A stretch of 64,000 nt of DNA from Nitrosarchaeum sp. (GCA_021414105.1 JAIOPB010000034.1:1-64000); one strand, 5' to 3'. Numbered from the stretch's first letter, positions 1-9,361 are shown. Notes: generated from the letters alone by a model not told the origin. Numbers and translations are program-made.

Positions 1-1587
1 ACCTTCTTTGATCAAATATTGTATGCCTTGGACAAAAGAATTATCATCAATTGAGCCATCTGCCCACCATCCAGCATTGTTTTTGATCCAGGATGGAATT
101 TGATTGCTTCCTGTGCCTGTACTTTGAGAAGTTGGTGGAATTTTCATTATTTTTTCTTTGATCAAATATTGTATGCCTTGGACAAAAGAATTATCATCAA
201 TTGAGCCATCTGCCCACCATCCAGCATTGTTTTTGATCCAGGATGGAATTTGATTGCTTTCTGATCCTATATCAAATAATGTGCTAGATATTCCAGAGAA
301 TGTTTGTAAATTATCTAATCCATGACTAAAAATTGCCAACGTCATCTTGTATTTACCGACAGATTGGAAATTAAACTCTGGTTTGTCAATACCTTCTGTC
401 AAAAGTATACCTGGTGTATTAGGATTAGTATTTTTTGATTCATAAATTGTAGTTCCTGAAGAATCTTCTATTCTGTAACCATATGTGACCCATTTTAGCA
501 ACTTGCTGTCTTTATCAAAAAAAGTTATCTCAAAGGGTATTTTTTCACCTGAAATTAATTTAGAGTCATATTGCACTCTAGCAAATACACCACTATCAAA
601 TTTAATATCAAATGAATTTTTTTCTGTCATCAAGCCAGTATCTGGAGATAAACTAAACTCCATTGTTTTTGTTCCAGATTTGTTAATTTTTGCTATATCC
701 AAAATGTTTTCTTTACTTAACAAAAAGTGAAGAATTAATGTATTATCCATTGAATATGGATCAGCAATCAACATTCTACCTGTAACAGGAAATCCATTTA
801 CAGTTGCTTTGTATGTTCCAGCTTGTGAAAATTCTTTAAATGAAGTTGGGAAATGAATTTCTTCATGAACAAAAACATTTTGTTTTTCTAGTCTTGATGT
901 ATCCCAGTTAAATGGCATTGAAAATGAGACTGATTTTTTAGATTCATCATAATTAAAATTATTTATTTTATCATAATATGAGGTAACAGACAAATCATAA
1001 GATTTACCTTCTGTAGAAACCACTTGATTAAAAATGTCGCCAACACTAAGCCAAGAATCAAATCTTGGGGCTTTGGATGGCTCAAATATAATTCGGTCAT
1101 TGTCTATTCCAAAAATTTCTATTTCAAAGTGGTACAATCCTGCATCAAGTAAAATTGGAGCCTTTACAGTGATTTTATCATTTACTGAAGTCCATCCCCC
1201 CTGAAATGGTTCTTCATCACCATATACAATAACATCATTTACATCTAGATCTTCAGATTGAATTTTAATGGTTAAATTTCCAGAATGTGTATGAAACAAA
1301 TCCCTCATCAAAAGTTTTCCTTCTTTGTCAACTGTCACAAGAAATGATGTATGTTGAATTGTTTCTCCTGTTTTTGCATCAAAAAGACGTAATTCTAGAA
1401 ATTTATCTCCAACTGTATCTTTGGTGAGAATTGGTGGACTGATTTTGATAAATAGACTAGCATCTCTGTCACCAACACTTGCAGGAGGAAGATTTTCCAT
1501 TGTTAATCCATCACCATAAACAGTAGAAGGGATTTGTAAAAGCATCATCATAGATATAGATAAAAGCAAAATTTTAGAATTATTCAT
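1..1587 (-). CDS. Secreted protein with C-terminal IPSWIKNNAGWW repeats (partial, 3' end outside window)
   Basis: The gene starts at ATG 1587 and runs off the left edge after 529 codons, so its C-terminus is not seen. Residues 1-20 form a signal peptide ending near VYG. The body is beta-rich and aligns by eye with the protein at 10754-12148; shared segments include FNYDESKK/FEYDPIAK, MPFNW/MPFDW and FVHEEIHFP/VVHEEVHFP. It is therefore probably an exported surface protein. From about residue 440 the sequence contains two copies of a roughly 32-residue module beginning IPSWIKNNAGWWADG and ending QGIQYLIKE, joined by a Ser/Thr-rich linker. Modules of this kind recur in thaumarchaeal exported proteins. 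No enzymatic motif is visible and the function is unknown. The call of secretion is firm; the role is not. Confidence 0.8.
   Translation of the reverse strand, partial: MNNSKILLLSISMMMLLQIPSTVYGDGLTMENLPPASVGDRDASLFIKISPPILTKDTVGDKFLELRLFDAKTGETIQHTSFLVTVDKEGKLLMRDLFHTHSGNLTIKIQSEDLDVNDVIVYGDEEPFQGGWTSVNDKITVKAPILLDAGLYHFEIEIFGIDNDRIIFEPSKAPRFDSWLSVGDIFNQVVSTEGKSYDLSVTSYYDKINNFNYDESKKSVSFSMPFNWDTSRLEKQNVFVHEEIHFPTSFKEFSQAGTYKATVNGFPVTGRMLIADPYSMDNTLILHFLLSKENILDIAKINKSGTKTMEFSLSPDTGLMTEKNSFDIKFDSGVFARVQYDSKLISGEKIPFEITFFDKDSKLLKWVTYGYRIEDSSGTTIYESKNTNPNTPGILLTEGIDKPEFNFQSVGKYKMTLAIFSHGLDNLQTFSGISSTLFDIGSESNQIPSWIKNNAGWWADGSIDDNSFVQGIQYLIKEKIMKIPPTSQSTGTGSNQIPSWIKNNAGWWADGSIDDNSFVQGIQYLIKEG
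4..259. repeat. In-frame tandem direct repeat, 150-bp period
   Basis: Bases 4-109 and 154-259 are identical over 106 bp at an offset of exactly 150 bp (50 codons). The identity stops at the C/T difference at 110/260. Each copy encodes one IPSWIKNNAGWW module of the partial secreted protein, and the intervening bases encode a Ser/Thr-rich linker. The lack of even synonymous differences points to recent duplication or gene conversion. More copies may lie to the left of the window. Confidence 0.95.
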
Positions 1588-1635
1588 AATATTATCTAAT
1601 TTGGATACATATGACTTAATAATTTAAAAATATCT

Positions 1636-2460
1636 CTATTTTTCATCTTGTGAATAGACTTGTGGTTTGACTATACTTAGAGAAATTGCATGATCATCTA
1701 TCATAGAACCAACTCCTATTGAGACATTTTTTATCCTAATTTCTATTTTATCAAATTCATTTTCAGAAATATCATATGTTGAAGATAAGATTTCCTTTAC
1801 TTTTCTTTCCGTATCAGATATCACATTTAGTTTTGATTCCAGTGTAACATCCAATGTAGTTTTCATCATGTGTTTTGGAATTTTACCAGTTTCATCATTA
1901 ATTATATAAAACGATATTTTTTCAAGAACAACTTCATGTGGTAATGTATCTAAGGCATTTGCAGTAAAGAAAACCTGAACATCTAACAAGTTTATGTCAT
2001 CTGAAGAATATTGAACTACAGTATTTGGATTAGCAGGATTATAATTTTGTGGTATTGTAACAAATACAAATCCTCCTACATGAGAAGTATTATTTTCTAA
2101 GCCTATTACTTTTTTAATATCCCTACAATCAAGTCCTATTGATTTTTGATGATCTAGTGTCATTAAAGTTGAATGAGATATTGGTCCGTCATTTACAGAT
2201 ACAGTCCATAAAAAAGATATTTTAGATAATTGTTTGTTAGTAATACTGATATCAGTATTATAATGGCCTGGTCGTAATGGACCATTATCATCAATAATGG
2301 AACCACATACAAATTTTGCTACATATGTTATGTCCTTGCTGTCATGATTAGAAACTGCTTTGTCTTCGGCAAAAATTGTATCTAGATAAATTGGAGAAAT
2401 AGCAAGAAAGCTAATAGTAAAAATTAAAATCGCATAATTGTAAATAGAAAAACGGTTCAA
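1636..2460 (-). CDS. Hypothetical exported protein
   Basis: A 274-residue protein whose N-terminus carries a hydrophobic signal sequence (about residues 8-31, ending TIFA). The mature part is polar with predicted beta structure and has no C-terminal membrane anchor or PEFG signal, so it may be released or loosely attached to the envelope. I recognise no family. It lies 48 bp from the start of the partial surface-protein gene on the same strand and opposite the next exported gene at 2588, which suggests a cluster of envelope proteins. The sequence has no metal-binding or catalytic pattern that I can defend. Confidence 0.7.
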   Translation of the reverse strand: MNRFSIYNYAILIFTISFLAISPIYLDTIFAEDKAVSNHDSKDITYVAKFVCGSIIDDNGPLRPGHYNTDISITNKQLSKISFLWTVSVNDGPISHSTLMTLDHQKSIGLDCRDIKKVIGLENNTSHVGGFVFVTIPQNYNPANPNTVVQYSSDDINLLDVQVFFTANALDTLPHEVVLEKISFYIINDETGKIPKHMMKTTLDVTLESKLNVISDTERKVKEILSSTYDISENEFDKIEIRIKNVSIGVGSMIDDHAISLSIVKPQVYSQDEK

Positions 2461-2587
2461 GATATAATATAGGATAATATTATTTGGTTATTAATCTCTG
2501 TTACTATTGTATAAAAATGAAATTAAATAGTTATTTTAGATTTGATAAGCGTGTAATTTTTATTCATGGTATCAAAGAAGAGAACTT

Positions 2588-3400
2588 ATGAGATTTCTAA
2601 TTGCAATACTCTTAATTCCATTATTAATTATTCCAGCATTTGCTCAAACAAATTCACAGACTTTACCAACAGAAAAAGGAACACTAGATGTTAAATTATC
2701 ATATGATAAAATCATTCCAGGACAACAAACTAAACTAAATATTGATTTTATCAATCCTCAAACAAAAAAGATTCAAGAACACATAGATTATAGAATAACA
2801 GTTTCAAAAGACGGTAAATCTGTATTTGGACCAATACCACTTACTCATACTTCGGTAGGCTCAGTAAAAATTCCAGTTGAATTTGTTGATGAAGGAGTTT
2901 ATTCTGTAGAATTTGGAATTGAGGGAATATTATTCCAACCAATTCCTTTGGAAAAGGTTTCATTTGATGTTGCAGTTGGAGAATCTTATGTACAACCTAC
3001 ACAAATTCCTGAAGATAAGAATGATAATGGTTGTCTAATTGCCACTGCAGCATTTGGTTCAGAATTATCTCCCCAAGTACAACAACTCAGAGAATTAAGA
3101 GATAATACAATTCTAAAGACAAAATCCGGAATGACATTCATGACAACGTTTAATCAATTTTATTATTCATTTTCACCAACAGTTGCAGACTTTGAAAGGG
3201 AACATCTGATTTTCAAAGAAGCTGTCAAAATAACGCTAACACCAATGCTGACATCACTATCCATACTAAATCATGTCAATATTGATTCAGAACAAGAAAT
3301 GCTAAGTTATGGAATCTCTATAGTTTTACTAAATATTGGAATGTATGTTGGAATTCCTATATTTGGAATTCTGAAAATATACCAGTTTAAAAGAAAATAG
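2588..3400 (+). CDS. Exported protein with CFI-box-like domain
   Basis: A 270-residue protein with a signal peptide (MRFLIAILLIPLL, cleavage after AFA). Residues 25-130 look like an immunoglobulin-like beta sandwich. A linker is followed at about residue 148 by GCLIATAAFGSE, a match to the CFI-box (CFIATAAYGS-like) found near the C-terminus of many archaeal and bacterial envelope proteins. The rest of that domain follows (LRELRDN, FNQFYYSFSP, FEREH, FKEAVK), and a hydrophobic segment plus basic tail (residues 240-270) probably anchors it in the membrane. The biochemical role of the CFI-box domain is not known to me. The gene stands alone between two exported-protein genes. Confidence 0.75.
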   Translation: MRFLIAILLIPLLIIPAFAQTNSQTLPTEKGTLDVKLSYDKIIPGQQTKLNIDFINPQTKKIQEHIDYRITVSKDGKSVFGPIPLTHTSVGSVKIPVEFVDEGVYSVEFGIEGILFQPIPLEKVSFDVAVGESYVQPTQIPEDKNDNGCLIATAAFGSELSPQVQQLRELRDNTILKTKSGMTFMTTFNQFYYSFSPTVADFEREHLIFKEAVKITLTPMLTSLSILNHVNIDSEQEMLSYGISIVLLNIGMYVGIPIFGILKIYQFKRK

Positions 3401-3427
3401 AGATAACAATTAAAATTTCCAGTCAGG

Positions 3428-3438
3428 TTTTTATTTAT
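3428..3438 (+). promoter_or_regulatory. TATA box of the plastocyanin-like gene
   Basis: The tract TTTTTATTTAT is centred about 26 bp before ATG 3459. This is the spacing expected for an archaeal TATA box driving a leaderless transcript. No ribosome-binding site is seen before the start, in agreement. Confidence 0.55.
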
Positions 3439-3458
3439 GCCAATAAGTACCTGAGTCA

Positions 3459-4301
3459 ATGAAGACTATAAGCTCTCTCTTCGTATTATTTGCTATTGTA
3501 GCAGGATTAGTTGCAACAACACCAGCTGCATTTGCAGATCATACAGAAGTCACAATTAGTCCAGCATCAGGATCTGGTGCACCAGGATGTGAAGAGACTG
3601 CAGAAGGATGTTTCATTCCAAAAGAGGCAACTGTAGATGTTGGTGGAAAAGTAATATTTTCTAACACAGATACTGCTGCACACACATTTACTTCAGGTGC
3701 TGCAACAGATGAAACACCAGGTGAAGTGTTTAATTCCAGTTTAGTAATGGCTGGAAGTTCATATGAATGGACACCAACAACTGCAGGCGAAGTTCCATAC
3801 TTTTGTATGGTTCATCCATGGATGACAGGATTAATTGTAGTACAAGAAGCAGGACATGACGGTGAAGAAACGCACACAGAAGGTGCTGGATCTGCAACTG
3901 GAATGTTATCTGATGGCACAAAAGTTGAAATCTATGCTTCTGCATCAACTGCAGGTGAAAAAATGAGCATCTCAGTTGAATTTGCAGATTCAGAACATGT
4001 CAACTATGACATCATGGTAACACAAAATGGTGAAGAAGTACTAAATGATGTTGGTACACATTCACATGATGGAAAAGGTATGCATGAAACAACACCACTT
4101 AGCTCATCAGATCCAGTAGAGATCACCATTACCTTCCAAGGTTATGGAGTAGATGATCCAAAAACGGGACCTATCGGTGAACAAGTAGTATTCTCAAACA
4201 TTGTTCCAGAATTTGGAACAGTTACAATGATGATACTAGCTGTTGCAATCATAAGCATTGTTGCCGTTACTGCAAAATCTAAAGTAATTCCAAGATTTTA
4301 G
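3459..4301 (+). CDS. Plastocyanin-like blue copper protein with PEFG-CTERM anchor
   Basis: A 280-residue exported protein with a signal peptide (residues 1-26, ending AFA). Residues 28-130 form a cupredoxin domain whose type-1 copper ligands are visible: H75 in AHTFTS, then C116, H119 and M122 in FCMVHPWM. Ammonia-oxidising archaea use many such proteins as periplasmic electron carriers in place of cytochrome c. Residues 140-250 form a second beta domain rich in His, Asp and Glu. The C-terminus has PEFG followed by a transmembrane helix and a basic tail, which is the PEFG-CTERM sorting signal of this phylum. It faces a convergent small anchored protein, and the CopC-CopD fusion follows, fitting a copper locus. 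Which redox partner it serves cannot be read from the sequence. Confidence 0.92.
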   Translation: MKTISSLFVLFAIVAGLVATTPAAFADHTEVTISPASGSGAPGCEETAEGCFIPKEATVDVGGKVIFSNTDTAAHTFTSGAATDETPGEVFNSSLVMAGSSYEWTPTTAGEVPYFCMVHPWMTGLIVVQEAGHDGEETHTEGAGSATGMLSDGTKVEIYASASTAGEKMSISVEFADSEHVNYDIMVTQNGEEVLNDVGTHSHDGKGMHETTPLSSSDPVEITITFQGYGVDDPKTGPIGEQVVFSNIVPEFGTVTMMILAVAIISIVAVTAKSKVIPRF

Positions 4302-4307
4302 GAATTA

Positions 4308-4330
4308 ACTTTTTTCTATTTTCTTTTTAT
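4308..4330 (+). terminator. T-rich terminator tract between convergent genes
   Basis: Several T runs (TTTTTT, TTTCTTTTT) follow the plastocyanin stop codon. Archaeal termination commonly uses U-rich tracts with aCPSF1, which this window encodes at 50051-52027. The tract overlaps the 3' end of the convergent gene. No hairpin is evident. Confidence 0.4.
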
Positions 4331-4942
4331 TAAAGCAACTATTGCCAAGATTATTGCTGCTGTTGCAATAGATAATCCAAAAACTGCAAAGTCATATGCT
4401 GCACCACCGTTAACATTTTCTGAACCATCTTTCATAGAGGAAACTTCTCTTTGTAGTGATGAAATTGCATTTTTGAGTGCAGTTACATCTTGATCTGATG
4501 AGGATCCACTAGTTTGAGGAAAATCCAAGATTGCAGTACTTTCTACATCTTCAACTGGAATTTGTACATCAATTGGAACTCCATTAATTTCTCCTTTCAA
4601 ATCCATGATATACGTTCCAGTCTTTGTGGGAATTACAGGTGAGAAATAGTATCCTATTTTTGGATCTGAGTTGATATCAATTTTTTTAGAAATGCCGCCA
4701 AATAAGGCAGTAACTTCTACATTTTTGAATGCATTTGTAACTCCTTTGTATGAACCAGGAGTATCTTCAGGTTCAGTTATTTTAAAAACAAAATCATTTC
4801 TTATACCTATAACTGGAGGTTCAAGTCCCCAACCTACTTCAATTTTGTAAGGTTCTACCTCAACTGTAGTATGAGCAAAAGCTTGAGATACAAATCCAAC
4901 AGAAAGTAACAATCCAATTAATCCCAAAATAGCAACTTTCAT
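4316..4942 (-). CDS. Exported membrane-anchored protein of the copper locus
   Basis: A 208-residue protein with a signal peptide ending at about residue 23 (AFA), so the mature protein would begin with His (HTTVEVEPYKIEVGW). A beta domain covers residues 25-145. A Ser-rich linker and a heptad-like stretch (ALKNAISSLQREVSSM) follow, then one C-terminal transmembrane helix and a KRK tail, giving an extracellular domain on a stalk. I do not know a named family. Placement between a plastocyanin and CopC-CopD and the possible N-terminal His suggest a role in extracellular copper handling, but that is inference from context only. Confidence 0.7.
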   Translation of the reverse strand: MKVAILGLIGLLLSVGFVSQAFAHTTVEVEPYKIEVGWGLEPPVIGIRNDFVFKITEPEDTPGSYKGVTNAFKNVEVTALFGGISKKIDINSDPKIGYYFSPVIPTKTGTYIMDLKGEINGVPIDVQIPVEDVESTAILDFPQTSGSSSDQDVTALKNAISSLQREVSSMKDGSENVNGGAAYDFAVFGLSIATAAIILAIVALIKRK

Positions 4943-5045
4943 GACTGTTATTTTATTGTCACATGTTATTATCTTTACGTGAATTGGTACAAACTTCGAA
5001 TTAAATGAAAACTGTTTAAATTGTCAAACATAATCTGAAAAGTAA

Positions 5046-7832
5046 ATGAGTAAATTTCTAATTATTTCACTGCTCATTTTATCAATATCCATTCCATATG
5101 CTGCAGCTCATCCATTTACTATTGAAACTAGTCCAAATTCAGCATCAAATGCACAAGTTGGAATTACAGAGATTATTGTTCATTTTTCTGAACCAATTGA
5201 GATTGATTTTAGTTCTCTTAAGGTATTAGATAGCAATGGAGAACAAATCGATAATAAAAATTCCAAATATTTTGATGGCGATGATTCCCTAATTGTAACT
5301 ACACCACCATTAAAAGATGGGGTTTATACTGTAACGAGTAAAGTTCTATCAAAAATTGACGGACATTTAGTTGATGATGCATTTATTTTTGCAGTAGGTG
5401 ATATCAAAATTGATGTTGGGGCAAGTCACAATCAAAATGTTTCTGAGATAGTTTTTTTGCCTGAAGCTGGAGCAAGATTTCCAGGGCTTGTTGGTCAAAC
5501 TATTATTTTAGGTGTTGTAATTGCTTCAATACTAATCTGGGGAACTCAAAGTAAACAATTAATCAGAAAAGAATTAGATAAACTGGAATCTTTTCATCAT
5601 GGAAAATTCATGACAATTACAGGTATTGGACTGGTACTTGTTTTTGCATCAAATATTTTGATGTTAGTAGTACAAACCATAAGATTAGAAACTCCAGTTT
5701 TGAATGTAATTCAAACTAATTTTGGAAATATGTGGTTAATTAGAATGATAATCACAGTCATTCTTCTTGGTTTGTGGTTTGGGATGGATAGAAAAAAGAA
5801 TCTATCTATAAAAAATAAAATTCCAATGCTTGCAGCTACGCTTGTATTAATTGGAACTTCAAGTTTGATTGGACATGGTGCAGCCAGTGGAGAAACACCT
5901 GCAGTTATTCTAGATTATATTCATAATTTTGTGGCTGCGGTTTGGATTGGAGGCATAATTTACTTTGTATTTACGTTATTACCCACGTTTTCACAATTGG
6001 AGGAAGCAAAACGAGAGAAGATGACTCTTGTTTTAATTCCAAGATTTTCAACGATGTTTATCATTGCAGTAGGAATTGTAATAATTACTGGACCAACATT
6101 GATGTGGTTTTTGGAAAGTGATGTAGGTTTGATTACCGATTCAGTGTATGGGAAATTAATTCTTGTAAAAATTTCAATTGCAGTAATTATTGTTGGATTT
6201 GGAGGGTATTTCCAGTTTAAGATTCAAAAAAAGGCCGAAAAAGATTTGCAATCAGGCTCTATTGCAGTATACAAGAAACTAAAAAGATCATTGAAATTTG
6301 ATGTAGTATTAGGAATAGCTCTTTTAGGAGTTGTTGCACTACTTACTAATGGGACATTGCCTGCTGGAGAAATTAAACAGGTCGATGCTCAAGAAATTTC
6401 ATATGGTTTTAATACAATAGAATTTTCAGAAAATACAAAGTTCGATATAGATATAACACCATTTTCTAGCGGTGCAAACACAATTCTAGTTAAGGTTAGT
6501 GATTTTGAAAACAAACCATTGAATGATTCAAATGAAATCAAAGTAAAGATTTCCAATCCTCAAAAAAATATTTCTACAATAGAAATTCCCATGAAAATTA
6601 TCAAACAAGAAGAAGATAGGCCAGTTGAATTTCAAGGAGAATTAACATTTGGATTTTCAGGCCAGTGGCAAGTGGAAATAGAGACTCAAAGAAAGCAGAA
6701 TGCAAATGAATCAATTTTTATGAATTTACTAGTTAAACCAAGATTAACAGATCTTAAAACAGAAATCATAGAATATGAGTTACCTGAATCTTCAAAACCT
6801 CTTTATCCTTTGTACGATGGAAAGAATTCAATTTGGATAAGTGATCCATCTTCTCCAAGATTGTGGCAGTTCTCACTTGATACGCAAGAATTTACCTCAT
6901 ACTCATTTGATGGATTAACTACCATGTTACTTACACAAGATAATCAAGGAAAAATTTGGTTTACCGATACGCCAAGAAATCAGATTGGATATTTTGATCC
7001 AAGTAATCAGCAGATTATCACAAAAAGTTTACCAAAAATAGCACCTGTGATTTATGAGAATGTAGCTACTTTCATCCAAGCTGATTTTGATGGAAATATT
7101 TGGATTGCAATTACTAACAAAGATGTGATTTTGAAATATCAACCGGAATTTGATACATTTGAAGAAATCAAGATGCCTGTAAGAGAATCACTGCCATTTG
7201 CCTTGACAATTGATGATGAGGGAAAAATTTGGTTTACTGAATCAGCATCTGGCAAAATAGGATTTATTAATCCAAAAAATAATGATATTTCAGAATTTAC
7301 GCCTGAAAAACCTCTTGCGTCACCAGAGGCCCTAGTTTTTGACGATGAAGGTAATTTGTGGATTGCAGAACATACAGGTACAGCAATTACCAAATTCAAT
7401 CCAATTCTTGAAACATTTGAGAGAATTTCAGTACCAGATCAGGAGGCATTACCTTATGGAATGTCATTTGATAGATATGGAAATATTTGGATTGCAGAAC
7501 ATAGTGTAGATAAGATTGCTGCATATGATCCAGATAACAAAAATTTGATTGAGATTCCAATTCCAACTGCAACATCATTTGTGCAATTTTCAACATCTGA
7601 CAACAAAGACAATGTTTGGTTTGTTGAACAACAAGGAAACAAATTAGCAATGATAAAGACTACAGAGATACCAATAACAATATCTCAAATACCAGATACA
7701 GATGATTTTCAACTAAAATATACTGAGATTGCATCACCATTAATTGCAATGGGCATAATTGCAACATCATTATTTTTTGTCAAAAGTCTAAAAGATAAAA
7801 GAAGATTAAATGAATTAATTATGTCTGGATAA
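5046..7832 (+). CDS. CopC-CopD fusion with C-terminal Vgb-like beta-propeller
   Basis: A 928-residue membrane protein. After a signal peptide (1-21) comes a CopC domain (22-120). H22 would become the N-terminal residue, and D105-x-H107 in the IDGH segment matches the CopC Cu(II) site. Residues about 145-440 hold the multi-helix CopD domain (WIGG near residue 300), known to move copper across the membrane in bacterial systems. Residues about 575-870 contain repeating blades of the form KIWFT/NLWIAE...GKIxxFNP, as in Vgb (streptogramin lyase)/NHL-type propellers; I count at least six. A final transmembrane helix and basic tail end the protein. A TTTAAAT box at 5017-5023 sits about 26 bp before the ATG. 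The propeller probably faces outside; its ligand is unknown. The 3' end overlaps the convergent permease gene by 18 bp. Confidence 0.88.
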   Translation: MSKFLIISLLILSISIPYAAAHPFTIETSPNSASNAQVGITEIIVHFSEPIEIDFSSLKVLDSNGEQIDNKNSKYFDGDDSLIVTTPPLKDGVYTVTSKVLSKIDGHLVDDAFIFAVGDIKIDVGASHNQNVSEIVFLPEAGARFPGLVGQTIILGVVIASILIWGTQSKQLIRKELDKLESFHHGKFMTITGIGLVLVFASNILMLVVQTIRLETPVLNVIQTNFGNMWLIRMIITVILLGLWFGMDRKKNLSIKNKIPMLAATLVLIGTSSLIGHGAASGETPAVILDYIHNFVAAVWIGGIIYFVFTLLPTFSQLEEAKREKMTLVLIPRFSTMFIIAVGIVIITGPTLMWFLESDVGLITDSVYGKLILVKISIAVIIVGFGGYFQFKIQKKAEKDLQSGSIAVYKKLKRSLKFDVVLGIALLGVVALLTNGTLPAGEIKQVDAQEISYGFNTIEFSENTKFDIDITPFSSGANTILVKVSDFENKPLNDSNEIKVKISNPQKNISTIEIPMKIIKQEEDRPVEFQGELTFGFSGQWQVEIETQRKQNANESIFMNLLVKPRLTDLKTEIIEYELPESSKPLYPLYDGKNSIWISDPSSPRLWQFSLDTQEFTSYSFDGLTTMLLTQDNQGKIWFTDTPRNQIGYFDPSNQQIITKSLPKIAPVIYENVATFIQADFDGNIWIAITNKDVILKYQPEFDTFEEIKMPVRESLPFALTIDDEGKIWFTESASGKIGFINPKNNDISEFTPEKPLASPEALVFDDEGNLWIAEHTGTAITKFNPILETFERISVPDQEALPYGMSFDRYGNIWIAEHSVDKIAAYDPDNKNLIEIPIPTATSFVQFSTSDNKDNVWFVEQQGNKLAMIKTTEIPITISQIPDTDDFQLKYTEIASPLIAMGIIATSLFFVKSLKDKRRLNELIMSG

Positions 7833-8636
7833 TAGTCCAGCAGACTTTATTCCCATTGTACATGCAAATATCCCAATTGCAAATAATACAATTGTTCCTG
7901 CTGGTGTTATATCAAAAATATATGAGACTAATATTCCTGCAACTACAGAAAATATAGAAAAACTCATTGAAATTATTACAGTTTGTTTGAAGCCCTTTCC
8001 ATACATTATTGCAGTTACATTTGGGATTACAAATAGTGCAGAAATTAGTAAAACACCAACTAGTTGTATTGAAGTTACAACAGTAATTCCTGCCATAAAG
8101 ACAATAAGATAGTTGATTTTTTCAACTGAGACACCACTAACTTTGGCTTGTTCTTCGTTGAATGTAGAGTAAAGAAGTTGGCGATAGAGTAAAAGAATTA
8201 CAATCAGAATAATTCCTGTTAATGATAAAATCAGAATTGTGTCATTAACGCTGACAAGTAAGATACTTCCAAAAAGAAAGCTGAAAATATCAAGAGTAAA
8301 TCCTCCAGATAATCCAATAATTACGAGACCTACGGCAATTCCGGATGATAAAAGAACCGCTATAGAGGCATCCCCAGATATGTTGAATCTATCTTTAATT
8401 CGTGTCATAATTAGTGCACTAATTATTGAAACACCATATGCAGTCCAAAGTGGATAGATTCCTGCCATCAAACCTAATGCAATTCCACCAAATGATGAGT
8501 GGGCAATAGCATCGCCAAATAAAGAATAGCGTCTTAAGACTAGGAAAAGACCTACTACTGAACACAAAATTGCAATTGCAATACCTGAAATAATTGCTCT
8601 GTGCATAAAACTAAAAGTAAAAATTTCAAAAGTCAT
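7815..8636 (-). CDS. znuB: Metal ABC transporter permease, ZnuB-type (ABC-3 family)
   Basis: A 273-residue integral membrane protein with about eight hydrophobic helices. It carries the ABC-3 family pattern LFGDAIAHSSFGGIALG near residues 38-54 and LVGVLLISALFVIPNVTA near residue 195. It is the last gene of an operon with the substrate-binding protein and the ATPase upstream (2-bp gap to the ATPase). ABC-3 systems import Zn(II) or Mn(II), and the sequence does not settle which. A neighbouring NikR-like regulator raises nickel or cobalt as alternatives. Confidence 0.88.
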   Translation of the reverse strand: MTFEIFTFSFMHRAIISGIAIAILCSVVGLFLVLRRYSLFGDAIAHSSFGGIALGLMAGIYPLWTAYGVSIISALIMTRIKDRFNISGDASIAVLLSSGIAVGLVIIGLSGGFTLDIFSFLFGSILLVSVNDTILILSLTGIILIVILLLYRQLLYSTFNEEQAKVSGVSVEKINYLIVFMAGITVVTSIQLVGVLLISALFVIPNVTAIMYGKGFKQTVIISMSFSIFSVVAGILVSYIFDITPAGTIVLFAIGIFACTMGIKSAGLLSRHN

Positions 8637-8638
8637 TT

Positions 8639-9361
8639 TTAATGATGATGCATATGTTCCTGCATCGAAGCTTCAGAATATTGTTTTACAAGCTCATCGT
8701 TTTCAAAGAAATCATCAGATTCTCCATGAAAGAAAAGAGTTCTATTAAGACAAGCTACATGATTTGCTAATTTATTTACTGCATCTAGATCATGTGAAGA
8801 CCAGATTATTGTAATGTTTTGTTTGGAGTTTAGTTCTTTTAAAATACTATAAAAAAGATCTATACTTTGTTGATCAATACCTGTAACAGGTTCATCTAAA
8901 ATCAAAACTTTGGGATTGTTAACTAAGGCTTTTGCAATAAATACACGTTGTTGTTGTCCACCAGATAGTTCACCTATTCTTCTTTCACTTAGCTCATGTA
9001 TCCAAAGTTGTTGCAGAATTTCATCAATTTTATTTTCATCTGATTCTTTTTGTAATCCCATTTTAACAACGTCATTAACTGTTGCAGGAAAGTTTTTCTC
9101 AAAGATTGGTTTCTGTGGTACATAACCAATTTCTTTAAGATAGTTTTTTGATTTTCTAATATCAGTGCCAAAAAATTTGATTGTACCTTTGTATTTTGTA
9201 TTAAGATTAAGCATTGAAGCGAAAAGAGTGGATTTTCCTGCTCCATTAGGGCCAATTATGCCTAAAAAATCACCTTGATTAACTGTGAAACTAACATCAT
9301 CTATAGCTTTTACATCAGGATATTCAATTGTAAGATGATCAATTTCAACTACCTTCAACAT
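8639..9361 (-). CDS. znuC: Metal ABC transporter ATPase, ZnuC-type, with His tail
   Basis: A 240-residue ABC ATPase. Walker A is GPNGAGKST (about residues 36-44), the signature is LSGGQQQR, Walker B is VLILDEP, and SSHDLD follows the switch region. It overlaps the upstream binding-protein gene by 7 bp and precedes the ABC-3 permease, so it should power that metal importer. The C-terminus ends in HMHHH, a short His cluster that could bind the transported metal and sense its cytoplasmic level. That role is inferred and not a general feature of the family. Confidence 0.9.
   Translation of the reverse strand: MLKVVEIDHLTIEYPDVKAIDDVSFTVNQGDFLGIIGPNGAGKSTLFASMLNLNTKYKGTIKFFGTDIRKSKNYLKEIGYVPQKPIFEKNFPATVNDVVKMGLQKESDENKIDEILQQLWIHELSERRIGELSGGQQQRVFIAKALVNNPKVLILDEPVTGIDQQSIDLFYSILKELNSKQNITIIWSSHDLDAVNKLANHVACLNRTLFFHGESDDFFENDELVKQYSEASMQEHMHHH

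Noticed and set aside
4-259. CRISPR-like direct repeats
   Set aside because: The repeat unit is 106 bp, in frame and protein-coding, with only two copies; no short regular repeats or spacers are present.
485-730. An 81-codon plus-strand open frame inside the partial surface-protein gene
   Set aside because: It is antisense to a convincing coding frame with signal peptide and paralogue; it has no promoter or composition of its own.
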